The translations under genes and the position numbers were made by a program. A DNA stretch of 64,000 nt from Kumtagia ephedrae (GTDB taxonomy: Bacteria; Pseudomonadota; Alphaproteobacteria; Rhizobiales; Rhizobiaceae): assembly GCF_003012745.1 (NCBI RefSeq), contig NZ_PXYK01000008.1, forward strand, positions 124,001 through 188,000. The letters are read 5' to 3'. The notes beneath the pieces are model-generated. The model searched no databases. It saw only the letters and a list, made by a program, of their open reading frames with translations, and had not been told where the DNA came from. Positions 1 to 8,300 of this stretch are shown one piece after another. How positions within the stretch are numbered: position 1 is the stretch's first letter; each line of letters opens with the position of its first letter.

Positions 1-214
1 CCGCGAGCGCCAGCTCGCCGGCGGCGATGCCGAACCCGTCGTCGGTGACGCGGATCAGCGACAGCCCGCCGCCCGCCGTGGCGATCTCGATGCGGGTGGC
101 GCCGGCGTCCACCGCGTTCTCGACCAGTTCCTTGACCACGCTCGCCGGCCGCTCGATCACCTCGCCGGCGGCGATCTGGTTGACCATCGTTTCGGAAAGC
201 TGGCGGATCGGCAT
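1..214 (-). CDS. mutL: DNA mismatch repair protein MutL, N-terminal fragment
   Basis: This is the first 71 codons of a gene that runs off the left edge of the window. MutL is a GHKL-type ATPase that couples MutS mismatch recognition to downstream repair. The visible part begins [20 protein letters not shown] and continues through the ATP-binding segment with the family residues [16 protein letters not shown] and DDGFGI. It starts at an ATG at 212-214. Identification is strong because this N-terminus is the most conserved part of the family; nothing can be said about the remaining roughly 500 residues. The nearest neighbour is an unrelated membrane protein on the same strand. Confidence 0.95.
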   Translation of the reverse strand, partial: MPIRQLSETMVNQIAAGEVIERPASVVKELVENAVDAGATRIEIATAGGGLSLIRVTDDGFGIAAGELALA

Positions 215-300
215 GGCGCCATTTTATAGGGGATTCGCCGGCGGGACGAAACGGCGAGCGCTTCACGTAGCTTGGGACGCGCTGTATTGATTGGAAGCGC

Positions 301-738
301 CTACACGAACTGCAGCGTCGCCGCCGCGAGCGCCAGGTAGCGCCCGGTCTTGGCGATCGCGACGATCGTGACAAAGCTCCACAGCGGCTCGCGCAGCACG
401 CCGGGGACCACGGTCAGCGCGTCGCCGCCGATCGGCAGCCAGCTGAGCAGCAGCGACCAGCGGCCATAGCGGCTGTACCAGCGCGTCGCCCGCTCCAGCG
501 CCGCATCGCTCGCCGGGAACCAGCGCCGGCCGCGAAACCGCTCGATGCCGCGCCCCAGCACCCAGTTGACCACCGAGCCGAGCACGTTGCCGATGCTCGC
601 CACGAGCAGCAGCAAGGCAATCGAAAAGCGGTCGGCGACGAGCAGCCCGACCAGCACCGTCTCCGACTGGGCGGGAAGCACGGTCGCCGCGAGGAAGGCG
701 CTGCCGAACAGGCCGAGATAGGCGGCGAAGTCCGTCAT
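301..738 (-). CDS. YqaA family membrane protein (VTT/DedA-like)
   Basis: A 145-residue integral membrane protein starting at ATG 736-738. Hydrophobic stretches lie around residues 5-35, 40-62, 95-112 and 120-143. It carries the family signatures LPAQSE near residue 21, a glycine-rich helix with ASIGNVLGSVVNWVLGR near 47-63, and LPIGGDALTVVPG near 101-113, typical of the YqaA branch of the SNARE-associated/VTT superfamily. Superfamily members are linked to lipid scrambling and envelope homeostasis; the exact substrate of YqaA proteins is not known. It shares no obvious operon with the mutL fragment, 86 bp away on the same strand. Confidence 0.85.
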   Translation of the reverse strand: MTDFAAYLGLFGSAFLAATVLPAQSETVLVGLLVADRFSIALLLLVASIGNVLGSVVNWVLGRGIERFRGRRWFPASDAALERATRWYSRYGRWSLLLSWLPIGGDALTVVPGVLREPLWSFVTIVAIAKTGRYLALAAATLQFV

Positions 739-988
739 GGCGCTTCGCGGCGCCGGGGCGCATCGGGCGGGTGACGCAGGTTTTGCATGAGACGAGCTAA
801 TGCAGGGAGACAGGATTTTCAAACGCTGCGTCCCCCGTGCGCCGATAGCTCGGTGGCGGCCCCGTGCCGAAGCGACGATGACCGGCCGCCCAAGGACGCG
901 ATCGCCGCGGCGGCATTCCATCGCCCGCAAAAAAGCCGCGATGGCCGATGCTTGGTTCCGAACCGACATCGGCTTGCGAGGAATCGCG

Positions 989-1453
989 ATGCTTGCGCAG
1001 AAAACGCCACTCGTCAGGCTGGTTTTGCCCTGTGCGCTCCTCGTCTGCGCGCTGTCGCCGGCGCAGGCGGCCGAAACGCCGACGGAGGCGGTCATGGCCT
1101 TCTACGACCGGCCCGGCCTCGAAAATGATCCGGCGGCGCGGGACCGCTTCGCCGATCCTGCCAGGAGCGTGCTCGACGGCAGCGACCGGCTGCGGCGGTC
1201 GGGGCAGGGCGAGTGCCTCGACCCTCATATGGCGCTGGACAATGTCGAGGGCGACGCCGCGGACCTGCGCAGGACGCTCAGAACGCGCGAAGTCGTCCAG
1301 GCCGAGGAGGCGAAAGTGCTCGTCGCCTTCACCGCGCAAGGCGCGCCGCATCGCATGGAATGGAAGCTGAAGAAAGTCGGCGGCGCGTGGAAGGTCGTCG
1401 ACATCCTGTCGGTTACCGGCGAATGGGCGCTCAGCCAGTACAATTGCGAATGA
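989..1453 (+). CDS. Small secreted protein, DUF3828-like
   Basis: A 154-residue protein with a clear N-terminal signal peptide: a basic start, hydrophobic core LVLPCALLVCALSP, and probable cleavage after AQA near residue 24. The ATG at 989 is chosen because a GAGGA ribosome site lies at 977-981 and the signal peptide begins there; the frame stays open further upstream but that extension is Arg-rich and unlike a protein. The mature part has the pattern of DUF3828 or NTF2-like lipocalin-type proteins (an AVMAFYD start and a terminal MEWKLKKVGGAWKVVDI strand). The function is unknown. It may be periplasmic, and sits upstream of an exported superoxide dismutase with a 140-bp gap. Confidence 0.75.
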   Translation: MLAQKTPLVRLVLPCALLVCALSPAQAAETPTEAVMAFYDRPGLENDPAARDRFADPARSVLDGSDRLRRSGQGECLDPHMALDNVEGDAADLRRTLRTREVVQAEEAKVLVAFTAQGAPHRMEWKLKKVGGAWKVVDILSVTGEWALSQYNCE

Positions 1454-1593
1454 CGTCGAGCCGCCTCGACGCATTGCGTCCGATCCGCCAGGTCACGGAT
1501 GCGCGGCGCGCAGCCGCGATCGACCAGGCGGGAGGGAACGCATCGGGCGAACGGGTGTTGGGAGCACAACCATCCCGCAAAGGAGTCGATACG

Positions 1594-2271
1594 ATGATCG
1601 TTACACGCCGTTCAGCCCTGATGATCGCCGCCGGAGCCGCCGTGGCCGCGACGGCACGTCCCTCGATCCTGCGCGCCGCCAGCCCGTTCGAGCAGCCGCC
1701 TTTGCCTTACGGCGAGGATGCGCTGGCGCCGCAGATCTCGGCGCGTACCGTCGGCCTGCATTACGGCAAGCACCACAAGGCCTATTTCGACAAGCTGAAC
1801 CAGCTGGCGCCGGGCACGCCCTACGCCGACATGGAGCTCCGCGAGGTGGTCGTCGCCGCGAAGAAGGACGGCGAGGACAAGATTTTCAACCAGGCCGGCC
1901 AGGCCTGGAACCACGTCTTCTACTGGGAGCAGTTCAAGGGCGGCCCGGCCAAGCCGGCCGGCGCGTTCGCCGAGGCGATCGAGCGCGATTTCAACGGCGA
2001 GAAGGGCCTGTTCGACGCTTTCGCCAAGGAGGCGGACAACGTCTTCGGCACCGGCTGGGTCTGGCTGGTCGCGGACGATGGCAAGCTTGCGCTCAAGGGC
2101 TACCAGGACGCCGGCAACCCGCTCCCGGACGGCCTGACGCCGCTGGTCGGCATCGACCTGTGGGAGCACGCCTACTATCTCGACTACGAAAACCGCAAGG
2201 CAGAGCACATCGCCGCCGTATTGTCGGAGCGGGTCAACTGGCAGGCGGCGGGGGAGAGGATGGGGTCTTAG
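1594..2271 (+). CDS. sodB: Superoxide dismutase (Fe/Mn family), Tat-exported
   Basis: A 225-residue Fe/Mn superoxide dismutase converting superoxide to hydrogen peroxide and oxygen. Predicted metal ligands are visible: His56 in GLHYGKHHK, His107 in NHVFYW, Asp188 and His192 in DLWEHAYYLDYENRK. The first 30 residues are not part of the usual enzyme; they form a twin-arginine signal (TRRSALM followed by an Ala-rich hydrophobic core and an ATARPSILRA region), so the enzyme is probably exported folded to the periplasm. The start at ATG 1594 is supported by AGGAG at 1581-1585. The Fe or Mn preference cannot be decided by eye, so the symbol is used by family resemblance. Confidence 0.92.
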   Translation: MIVTRRSALMIAAGAAVAATARPSILRAASPFEQPPLPYGEDALAPQISARTVGLHYGKHHKAYFDKLNQLAPGTPYADMELREVVVAAKKDGEDKIFNQAGQAWNHVFYWEQFKGGPAKPAGAFAEAIERDFNGEKGLFDAFAKEADNVFGTGWVWLVADDGKLALKGYQDAGNPLPDGLTPLVGIDLWEHAYYLDYENRKAEHIAAVLSERVNWQAAGERMGS

Positions 2272-2335
2272 CCCGACGCTCTCGAGATCCCAGGATCCGT
2301 CAGCAATCCGCTATGCCGGGAAACGGCTCCTCGCC

Positions 2336-3091
2336 TCAATCGTCGTAGGTTTCGATCGAGCCGAAGGCATAGCCCCGCTGCCTGAGTGCGGAGATCAGGG
2401 CTGAAAGATTGGCGTTGCCGTCGTAGTTGTCCCGGAACATCTCGTCATGCATCAGGAGGATGAGCTTGCCGGGACGGACGAACCTGCCGCCGAGGAACAG
2501 GTGGTCGATCTCGGAGACGAGGTGTTCGACCGTCTGCACCGGCTTGCCGCGGCTGTCGTGGACCCATTCGTGATCCCAGCCGTAGAGATTGAAGCCGGAC
2601 GCCGAGACGAACTCGAAATCGATCTCCTCGATTTCGTCCTCGGTCCTGCCGATCGAAAGATCGTCCTTGTAGACGTCGGGCAGGCGGAACACGTCGCGGC
2701 CGGGCAGGCGCGCCTGCACCGGCTTGGCCGTCAGGCCGAGCACCTCGTTGGCGCGCATCATGTCGGCGACCACGCCCTCAGTGTCGGCATAGAAATGCCG
2801 GTAATGGTCGTGCGCATGGCTGTAGCTGTGGTTGCCGACGGTGACGTGGGGAAGGGATTTCGCCCGTTCGACCAGCGCCCTGTGCGCGGCGCTCGCCTCG
2901 GCATGCTTGCCCACCATGAACATCGCCGCCGGAACCTTCTCCGCCTCCAGCACGTCCAGGATGTTCTCGGTTCCCGTCAGCGGCCCGTCGTCAAAGGTGA
3001 GATAGATGATTCGGTCGCTTGCCCAGACGGCGGAAACGGCAAGGAAAAGCGACACCGCGGCTGTCAGCAGTGGAGCGAAGCGCAAGGGCAC
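2336..3091 (-). CDS. Secreted polysaccharide deacetylase family protein
   Basis: A 251-residue carbohydrate esterase family 4 protein. After a signal peptide (about residues 1-24) come the NodB-homology motifs: TFDDGP at 32-37 with the catalytic and metal Asp pair, HSYSH at 88-92 with the metal-binding His residues, the RLPGRD region, and LLMHDE near the C-terminus. It probably removes acetyl groups from an envelope or extracellular glycan. The longest start is GTG 3089-3091, but the GGAGG abuts that codon with no spacing; the in-frame TTG at 3083-3085, two codons later, has proper spacing and may be the true start. It is convergent with sodB. Confidence 0.88.
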   Translation of the reverse strand: MPLRFAPLLTAAVSLFLAVSAVWASDRIIYLTFDDGPLTGTENILDVLEAEKVPAAMFMVGKHAEASAAHRALVERAKSLPHVTVGNHSYSHAHDHYRHFYADTEGVVADMMRANEVLGLTAKPVQARLPGRDVFRLPDVYKDDLSIGRTEDEIEEIDFEFVSASGFNLYGWDHEWVHDSRGKPVQTVEHLVSEIDHLFLGGRFVRPGKLILLMHDEMFRDNYDGNANLSALISALRQRGYAFGSIETYDD

Positions 3092-3170
3092 CTCCGGTTG
3101 TGACTGGAGGGCGACCTTCGCGAATGGCGACGCATCGTGTCAAGCAGGCCCTGGCCCGCCGGTTGAAATC

Positions 3171-3683
3171 TCACGGCCTGATCTGGAACCAGCAGGTCAC
3201 CGGGCTGATCTGCCCGGTGAAGTTGTTGGAGACGATCTGCACGCGCGGCATGATCGGCGCGCTGGCCTGCACGTTGAGGATGCCCGAGCAACTCGTGCCC
3301 GCCGTGACGCCGTTGAGGTACTGCAGGTAGACGGCCATCTTGTAGACGTGCTCGCCCTTCTCCAGCCGCAGCACCTGCTCGTCGAACTGCGACGCGAAAT
3401 TGGCGTGGACGACCGTCTCGTCGTTCACGGTCAGCGAGAAATAGCTGTTGTAGAAGTCGACGAAGCCCGGATTGATCGTGTCCGAGAGCACGATGTTCTG
3501 GAAGTCGCGGGTGATGATCAGCGTGGCGGTCTGCGCGGCCGTGGTGCCTCCGGCCTGGCAGTTGACGGTGATGTAGTTGCCGGAGCCGACGATGTTGGCG
3601 TTGCAGTTACCCTGATTGTCGATCTGGGCGTGGGCCGGGGCCGAAGCGAGGATCAGAAGGAACAGCCAGGCGCTCGGTCTCAT
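3171..3683 (-). CDS. Secreted protein with N-terminal NxGNxNANIVGSGN motif
   Basis: A 170-residue protein with a signal peptide (residues 1-19, cleavage after AHA) and no other membrane segment. The mature N-terminus opens immediately with the motif IDNQGNCNANIVGSGN followed by YITVNC (residues 21-42). The rest is predicted beta-rich, with Cys27, Cys42, Cys132 and Cys164 that could form disulfides in the periplasm or outside the cell. I do not recognise the family. It begins 13 bp after the stop of the upstream gene at 3697-4137, which carries a related motif at its extreme C-terminus, so the two are almost certainly cotranscribed and probably act together. Confidence 0.8.
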   Translation of the reverse strand: MRPSAWLFLLILASAPAHAQIDNQGNCNANIVGSGNYITVNCQAGGTTAAQTATLIITRDFQNIVLSDTINPGFVDFYNSYFSLTVNDETVVHANFASQFDEQVLRLEKGEHVYKMAVYLQYLNGVTAGTSCSGILNVQASAPIMPRVQIVSNNFTGQISPVTCWFQIRP

Positions 3684-3696
3684 GAAGTGCTGGGCC

Positions 3697-4137
3697 TTAT
3701 TGGTTGACGGTGTTGCCGCTGCCGATGATGTTTGCGTTGCCGTCGCCGGTATTGGTGATCGAGCCGCCCTGGCGGGCCTCCTTGAGCAGCGGGGACAGGT
3801 CGCCGTAGACCCGAAGCCGGCAGTCGCGCACGCTGTTGAGCTGCGAACCGACTTCCGTGCGCAGCACGCCGACATAGTCCTCGCTGTTGAAGGTCGCAGC
3901 GCCCGACAGGCCGAGATCCGCCAGCTTCTTCATCAGACCGCTGAGCTTGGCTTCGGCATTGCCTTCGATCTTCAGGCTGTTGGCACTGCCCGTGTTCTGG
4001 AAGTCCCCGCAAACGGCGGCCATCATCGACTGGATGATCTGCTGTGGCGTCTCCTGGGCGGAAGCGGGGCTGGAAAACATACCGGCGCCAGCAAGACCAG
4101 CCAGGCATATGCGCCATGCCGGAAAGGATCGTTTCAT
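3697..4137 (-). CDS. Secreted protein with C-terminal NTGDGNANIIGSGN motif
   Basis: A 146-residue protein starting at ATG 4135-4137 behind a purine-rich GGGGG site. It has a signal peptide ending near SAQ (residue 28), then a mostly helical middle. Two copies of an Asn/Gly motif are visible: a degenerate NTGSANSLKIEGN at residues 48-60 and a clear NTGDGNANIIGSGN at 129-142, four residues before the stop. The following gene starts its mature chain with the same type of motif. Cys43 and Cys106 may form a disulfide. No enzymatic motif is visible and no known family is recognised; a structural or assembly role in the envelope is a guess. Confidence 0.8.
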   Translation of the reverse strand: MKRSFPAWRICLAGLAGAGMFSSPASAQETPQQIIQSMMAAVCGDFQNTGSANSLKIEGNAEAKLSGLMKKLADLGLSGAATFNSEDYVGVLRTEVGSQLNSVRDCRLRVYGDLSPLLKEARQGGSITNTGDGNANIIGSGNTVNQ

Positions 4138-4536
4138 GATTGGACCCCCGCTGGCGTCGTGTACCGGTTAGAAATAGCCGAGCCGTCACCGCTACAATTA
4201 CTGTAGCATGCTGCATGCGCGGCCTCCAGCGAAATACTTCGCTGCCGGAGGCGTCCGCTTAGCTTCGGTTTGGCATGTAGATCGTTCGTTCCATTCCGGT
4301 GCGGACTTGCCGAGAAATCCTTCGCCGGCGCGACGGATCGGACAGCCGCGCAGGGCGATCTGACCCCCTTGGCTCGGCCGCCGGTGGACCCGAGGCATCG
4401 TAGAATAGGCGCGGATGCGAAGACATATGAGATCTCACGCAACTCCGGCGCCGGGGAGGGCCCCGGCGCGGAGACCACGCCTGTTCTCGTGCTCAGGCCG
4501 CCGTGCCTGGCGATCTAGGCTCGCTGGTCGGTCCTG
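4138..4536. other. Intergenic stretch without a gene
   Basis: About 400 bp with no convincing coding region on either strand. It must contain the promoter of the secreted-protein pair reading left. It holds a near-palindrome GCATGCTGCATGC at 4206-4218 and a hairpin at 4223-4251 (outer CCTCC/GGAGG, inner AGCGAA/TTCGCT, 4-nt loop, one 3-nt bulge). No T-run follows the hairpin, so it is not a simple terminator. Open frames here lack ribosome sites and protein-like composition. Confidence 0.6.
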
Positions 4537-4899
4537 TCACGCATGCGCGTGCGGGTCCTGCCTGTGTCCCCAGACGGCCCAGGCCGAAGCCGCGGCGACG
4601 AGCACGCCGAGGATGACGTGGGTCCATGCCACCGTCATGTTCGCGGCGAAGCCGAGCAGCCAGGGCGAGACGATCAGCCAGACGCCCAGCGCGAAATTCG
4701 CCCATTCCTCCCATTCGGCGAACGCCGTCAGCGTGCCGATCGCAAGGGCGGCGAGAACGACGCCGACGATCCACGCATTCCAGGCGGGCGTGGTTTCGGC
4801 GGCGAAGCCGATGACCCAGGGGGAGATGAACAGGCATGCCGCGAGGACGAGGTTGATCCAGTCCTGTCCGGTTCTGCCTTCCGTGAGTGAGCCAGCCAT
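4537..4899 (-). CDS. SPW repeat membrane protein
   Basis: A 120-residue protein with four predicted membrane helices arranged as two SPW repeats: LFISPWVIGF near residue 23-32 and WLIVSPWLLGF near 74-84. The start at ATG 4897-4899 is chosen over the upstream in-frame ATG at 4909-4911 because GGAGG lies six bases before it. SPW proteins are small inner-membrane proteins of unknown function, often found in stress-response regions. It is divergent from kbl, with about 270 bp between them, and ends in a short charged, His-containing tail. Confidence 0.88.
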   Translation of the reverse strand: MAGSLTEGRTGQDWINLVLAACLFISPWVIGFAAETTPAWNAWIVGVVLAALAIGTLTAFAEWEEWANFALGVWLIVSPWLLGFAANMTVAWTHVILGVLVAAASAWAVWGHRQDPHAHA

Positions 4900-5026
4900 G
4901 ACAACCTCCATACGAAGCTTGACCGAAGCGTTGACTCCGCGTGCGGAGCACGCTTGCCTTCGAGATGGCTCCGCAATCCCTGCCTTTCAAGGGTTGCGCC
5001 CTGTCAGCGGAACAAACCGCGAAACA

Positions 5027-5060
5027 ATTGTTCGTGAACGCGGGCGTGCTCCTGAACAAT
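5027..5060. promoter_or_regulatory. Inverted repeat upstream of kbl
   Basis: The seven-base arms ATTGTTC (5027-5033) and GAACAAT (5054-5060) are exact complements separated by 20 bp; within the left half GTTCGTGAAC is itself a palindrome. It lies about 110 bp before the kbl start in the SPW/kbl divergent region, where a regulator of threonine catabolism could bind. No matching regulator gene is adjacent. Confidence 0.35.
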
Positions 5061-5171
5061 GAGGTCGATCGCCTGATCTGGGAGGCACTGTACGTGCGCC
5101 GTGTCGATTTTGCGCTAGACTGGCGCCCGGCGAAGCGGCACAGCTTCCGGCAGAACAGGGACGACCGGCCA

Positions 5172-6362
5172 ATGAGCGCAGCTTTCCTTTCCCATCTCGC
5201 CTCCGAGCTGGAGGGCCTCAGGTCCGCCGGCCTGTATAAATCCGAGCGCGTGATCACCTCCATGCAGTCCGCCGAGATCGAGGTTGCCGACGGCGATAGG
5301 GTGCTCAACTTCTGCGCCAACAACTATCTCGGCCTCGCCGACAGCGAGGAGCTGCGCGAGGCGGCGAAGAAGGCCCTCGACCGCTACGGCTACGGCATGG
5401 CTTCGGTGCGCTTCATCTGCGGCACGCAGGAGGAGCACAAGCAGCTGGAGGCGAGGATTTCGGCCTTCCTCGGTATGGAGGACACGATCCTCTACGGCTC
5501 CTGCTTCGACGCCAATGGCGGTCTGTTCGAGACGCTGCTGTCGGAGGACGACGCCATCGTCTCCGACGCGCTCAACCACGCCTCGATCATCGACGGTGTG
5601 CGGCTCTCCAAGGCCAAACGCTTCCGCTATGCCAACAATGACATGGCGGCGCTGGAGGAAGAACTGAGAAAGGCGGCAGGCAGCCGCTTCAAGCTGATCG
5701 CCACCGACGGCGTGTTTTCCATGGACGGCATCATCGCCAACCTGAAGGGTGTCTGCGATCTCGCGGAAAAATACGATGCGATGGTCATGGTCGACGACAG
5801 CCACGCGGTCGGCTTCGTCGGCAAGCATGGCCGCGGCTCGCCCGAGCATTGCGGCGTCGAGGGCCGGGTGGACATCGTCACCGGCACGCTCGGCAAGGCG
5901 CTTGGCGGCGCCTCGGGCGGCTATACGTCGGGCAGGAAGGAAGTCGTCGACTGGCTGCGCCAGCGCTCGCGGCCTTATCTGTTCTCCAACACGCTGATGC
6001 CGGCGATCGCCGCGGCCTCGCTGAAAGTGTTCGACCTCATCGAACGGGGCGAGAGCCTGCGCGCAAAACTCTACGACAATGCCGCGCGGTTCCGCACCTC
6101 GATGACGAAGCTCGGCTTCACGCTCGCCGGCGCAGACCATCCGATCATCCCGGTGATGCTGGGCGACGCGTCGCTGGCGCAGGAGATGGCGGCAAGGATG
6201 CTGAAGCGCGGCATCTACGTCATCGGTTTTTCCTTCCCTGTCGTGCCGAAAGGCCAGGCGCGCATCCGCACGCAGATGTCGGCGGCGCATTCGAGCGCGG
6301 ATATCGACCGGGCGGTGGAGGCGTTTGGTGAGGTGGGGAGGGAACTGGGGGTGGTGGGATGA
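5172..6362 (+). CDS. kbl: Glycine C-acetyltransferase (2-amino-3-ketobutyrate CoA ligase)
   Basis: A 396-residue PLP enzyme of the alpha-oxoamine synthase family that cleaves 2-amino-3-ketobutyrate with CoA to glycine and acetyl-CoA, the second step of threonine degradation after Tdh. Visible motifs are CANNYLGLA near residue 48, the family DDSHAVGF for PLP ring binding, and TLGKALGG with the Schiff-base lysine near residue 239. Length matches the family. The ATG at 5172 fits the family N-terminus; the frame stays open upstream but that part is not conserved-looking. tdh follows after a 229-bp gap filled by an inverted repeat, so the two probably form one operon. Confidence 0.95.
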   Translation: MSAAFLSHLASELEGLRSAGLYKSERVITSMQSAEIEVADGDRVLNFCANNYLGLADSEELREAAKKALDRYGYGMASVRFICGTQEEHKQLEARISAFLGMEDTILYGSCFDANGGLFETLLSEDDAIVSDALNHASIIDGVRLSKAKRFRYANNDMAALEEELRKAAGSRFKLIATDGVFSMDGIIANLKGVCDLAEKYDAMVMVDDSHAVGFVGKHGRGSPEHCGVEGRVDIVTGTLGKALGGASGGYTSGRKEVVDWLRQRSRPYLFSNTLMPAIAAASLKVFDLIERGESLRAKLYDNAARFRTSMTKLGFTLAGADHPIIPVMLGDASLAQEMAARMLKRGIYVIGFSFPVVPKGQARIRTQMSAAHSSADIDRAVEAFGEVGRELGVVG

Positions 6363-6380
6363 TATATTCGCTAACGACCG

Positions 6381-6558
6381 CGCCTCGTCGCACTCCCCTC
6401 TGTCCTGCCGGACATCTCCCCCGCAAGGGGGGAGATTGGCAGTTTCGACGAAACCGGTTCTTCTGCAGCGTGGAGGATTGGCGAAACCAAAGCGGCCGGC
6501 CAATCTCCCCCCTTGCGGGGGAGATGTCCGGCAGGACAGAGGGGGGTGCGACGAGGCG
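6381..6558. repeat. Intergenic inverted repeat, 59-bp arms
   Basis: The arms at 6381-6439 and 6500-6558 are reverse complements over 59 bp with a single mismatch, separated by a 60-bp spacer. The arm contains the core CTGCCGGACATCTCCCCC. Any transcript from kbl into tdh would fold into a very long hairpin here. This is a non-autonomous intergenic element with no coding capacity; the short frames it creates on both strands are artefacts. Confidence 0.9.
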
Positions 6559-6591
6559 CCACGCTTCGTGGTTTGCGGACGAGGTTTCCCA

Positions 6592-7635
6592 ATGTCCAAC
6601 ATGATGCGCGCCCTCGTGAAAGCCAAGGCCGAACCCGGCATCTGGATGGAAGAGGTACCGGTCCCGGAGATCGGCCCGAACGACGTGCTGATCAAGGTCC
6701 GCAAGACAGCGATCTGCGGCACCGACGTCCACATCTACAACTGGGACAAGTGGGCGCAAAAGACCGTGCCCGTGCCGATGGTGACCGGCCACGAATTCGT
6801 CGGCACCGTCGCCGATTTCGGCGCGGCGGTGACGGAGTACAAGGTCGGCCAGCGCGTTTCCGGCGAGGGCCACATCGTCTGCGGCCATTGCCGTAACTGC
6901 CGCGCCGGCCGCGGGCATCTCTGCCGCAACACCCAAGGCGTCGGCGTCAACCGGCCGGGCGCCTTCGCCGAATATGTTGCTATCCCGCAGCACAATGTCG
7001 TGCCGATCCCCGACGACATTCCCGACGAGGTGGCGGCGATCTTCGACCCGCTCGGCAACGCCGTCCACACCGCGCTCTCCTTCGACCTCGTCGGCGAGGA
7101 CGTGCTGGTGACCGGCGCCGGGCCGATCGGCATCATGGGCGCGCTCGTCGCCCAGTGCGTGGGTGCGCGAAAGGTCGTCATCACCGACATCAACCCGACG
7201 CGGCTGGCGCTGGCCAAAAAGCTCGGCGTGCATCACGTCGTCGACGCCTCGACGGAAAAGCTCGCCGACGTGATGCGCGAGGAGGGCATGCGCGAGGGTT
7301 TTGACGTCGGCCTGGAGATGTCGGGCTCCGCCGCCGCCTTCCGCGACATGATCGACGCCATGAACAATGGCGGCAAGATCGCCATTCTCGGCATCGCGCC
7401 GACCGGCTTCGAGATCGACTGGAACAAGGTCATCTTCAAGATGCTGACCTTGAAGGGCATATACGGCCGCGAGATGTTCGAGACCTGGTACAAGATGATC
7501 GCCCTGGTGCAGGGCCCACTCGACGTCACCGGCCTGATCACCCACCGCATCGGCGTCGACGACTACATCGCCGGCTTCGAGGCGATGAAATCAGGCAGTT
7601 CCGGCAAGGTGGTGATGGATTGGGATCAGACCTGA
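6592..7635 (+). CDS. tdh: L-threonine 3-dehydrogenase
   Basis: A 347-residue zinc-dependent medium-chain dehydrogenase oxidising L-threonine to 2-amino-3-ketobutyrate with NAD+. The catalytic zinc site is visible (CGTD with Cys40, GHE with His65-Glu66), as is the structural zinc loop with cysteines in CGHCRNC and the later C of HLC, and the Rossmann motif GAGPIG near residue 182. The start at ATG 6592 gives the normal family N-terminus. It lies downstream of kbl across the 59-bp-arm inverted repeat. Its last 10 bp overlap, in convergent orientation, the end of a PIN-domain toxin gene. Confidence 0.96.
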   Translation: MSNMMRALVKAKAEPGIWMEEVPVPEIGPNDVLIKVRKTAICGTDVHIYNWDKWAQKTVPVPMVTGHEFVGTVADFGAAVTEYKVGQRVSGEGHIVCGHCRNCRAGRGHLCRNTQGVGVNRPGAFAEYVAIPQHNVVPIPDDIPDEVAAIFDPLGNAVHTALSFDLVGEDVLVTGAGPIGIMGALVAQCVGARKVVITDINPTRLALAKKLGVHHVVDASTEKLADVMREEGMREGFDVGLEMSGSAAAFRDMIDAMNNGGKIAILGIAPTGFEIDWNKVIFKMLTLKGIYGREMFETWYKMIALVQGPLDVTGLITHRIGVDDYIAGFEAMKSGSSGKVVMDWDQT

Positions 7636-8036
7636 TCCGAAATGACCTGCAGGCCTTCCGACAAGCCCGCGTGAGCCAGCCTCCTGTCCAGAGTTGCCAA
7701 AACGGCACCCTTGCGTTTCGCCAGCTCCAGATAGGAGGCGTCATAGGCTGTCAGCAAGTGGCGGCGCGCGAGTCCCAGCACCGCAAAATGGTCATCTGAT
7801 GCATCGATCTCCGGCGACAGATCGACGATCACCGAAATTCCCGTCTGCGTCTCGTCAGCCGTCAGGCGCCCGCGCCGCTCGGCGACCAGGAGGACATTGC
7901 GAAGTTCGTGCCAGAAGACGCTCGGTACGACAATCCTATCGGATCTCGCGAGCATCAGCGCCTTCAACGCCGCCGGGGAACTCTCGTCCGGCAAAGCCCA
8001 GCTTGCGGCGACCGAACTGTCGACGACAAGTGTCAC
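7626..8036 (-). CDS. PIN-domain ribonuclease toxin (VapC-like)
   Basis: A 136-residue PIN-domain protein. The expected acidic active-site residues are present: Asp6 in VVDSS, Glu44 in WHELRN, Asp99 in [10 protein letters not shown] and Asp117 in ATLDRRL. Such toxins are Mg-dependent RNases, often cutting tRNA or rRNA, and are neutralised by a cognate antitoxin. The start overlaps the stop of the antitoxin gene by four bases (8033-8036), the usual translational coupling. Its 3' end overlaps the tdh coding end by 10 bp in convergent orientation. Confidence 0.92.
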   Translation of the reverse strand: MTLVVDSSVAASWALPDESSPAALKALMLARSDRIVVPSVFWHELRNVLLVAERRGRLTADETQTGISVIVDLSPEIDASDDHFAVLGLARRHLLTAYDASYLELAKRKGAVLATLDRRLAHAGLSEGLQVISDQV

Positions 8037-8287
8037 AGCGGCTTGCGGCCTTCGTCACGCGCCGACAGAATTTCCTCTGTCGTGATCCCGGTCTTTCGGC
8101 CTGCCTTCTTCCGATCGAGGATCGCCTGTACCGCGCGCCTTCGACGTTCATGTTCGCCCGTTCCGACTGGAACGATCCGCGCGATCGTCCGCCCATGACG
8201 TGTGATGTCGATCGTCTCGCCGCGCTCGACATCGCTCAAGAGGGCTGAGAATTTGGCCTTCGCCTCGGCAGCTTGCACGATCTTCAT
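8033..8287 (-). CDS. Phd/YefM family antitoxin
   Basis: An 84-residue antitoxin with the Phd/YefM N-terminal DNA-binding fold: VQAAEAKAKFSALLSDVERGE followed by the strand IDITRHGRTIARIVPV. The charged C-terminal part is the expected toxin-binding tail. It is the first gene of a two-gene toxin-antitoxin operon with the PIN toxin. Repeated TTGACC half-sites just upstream are a probable autoregulatory operator. (The quoted N-terminal motif spans residues 4-24.). Confidence 0.92.
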   Translation of the reverse strand: MKIVQAAEAKAKFSALLSDVERGETIDITRHGRTIARIVPVGTGEHERRRRAVQAILDRKKAGRKTGITTEEILSARDEGRKPL

Positions 8288-8300
8288 CGTTTGCTCCAGT

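Noticed and set aside
989-1453. Longer version of the small secreted protein starting near position 800
   Set aside because: The upstream extension is Arg-rich and without conserved features, while the ATG at 989 has a ribosome site and begins a signal peptide.
6359-6604. Short frames within the kbl/tdh inverted repeat on both strands
   Set aside because: Both strands encode nearly the same peptide because the arms are complementary; these are products of the repeat, not genes.
5115-6734. Antisense frame spanning kbl and the inverted repeat
   Set aside because: kbl on the other strand has all family motifs. The frame crosses a repeat and has no protein-like features.
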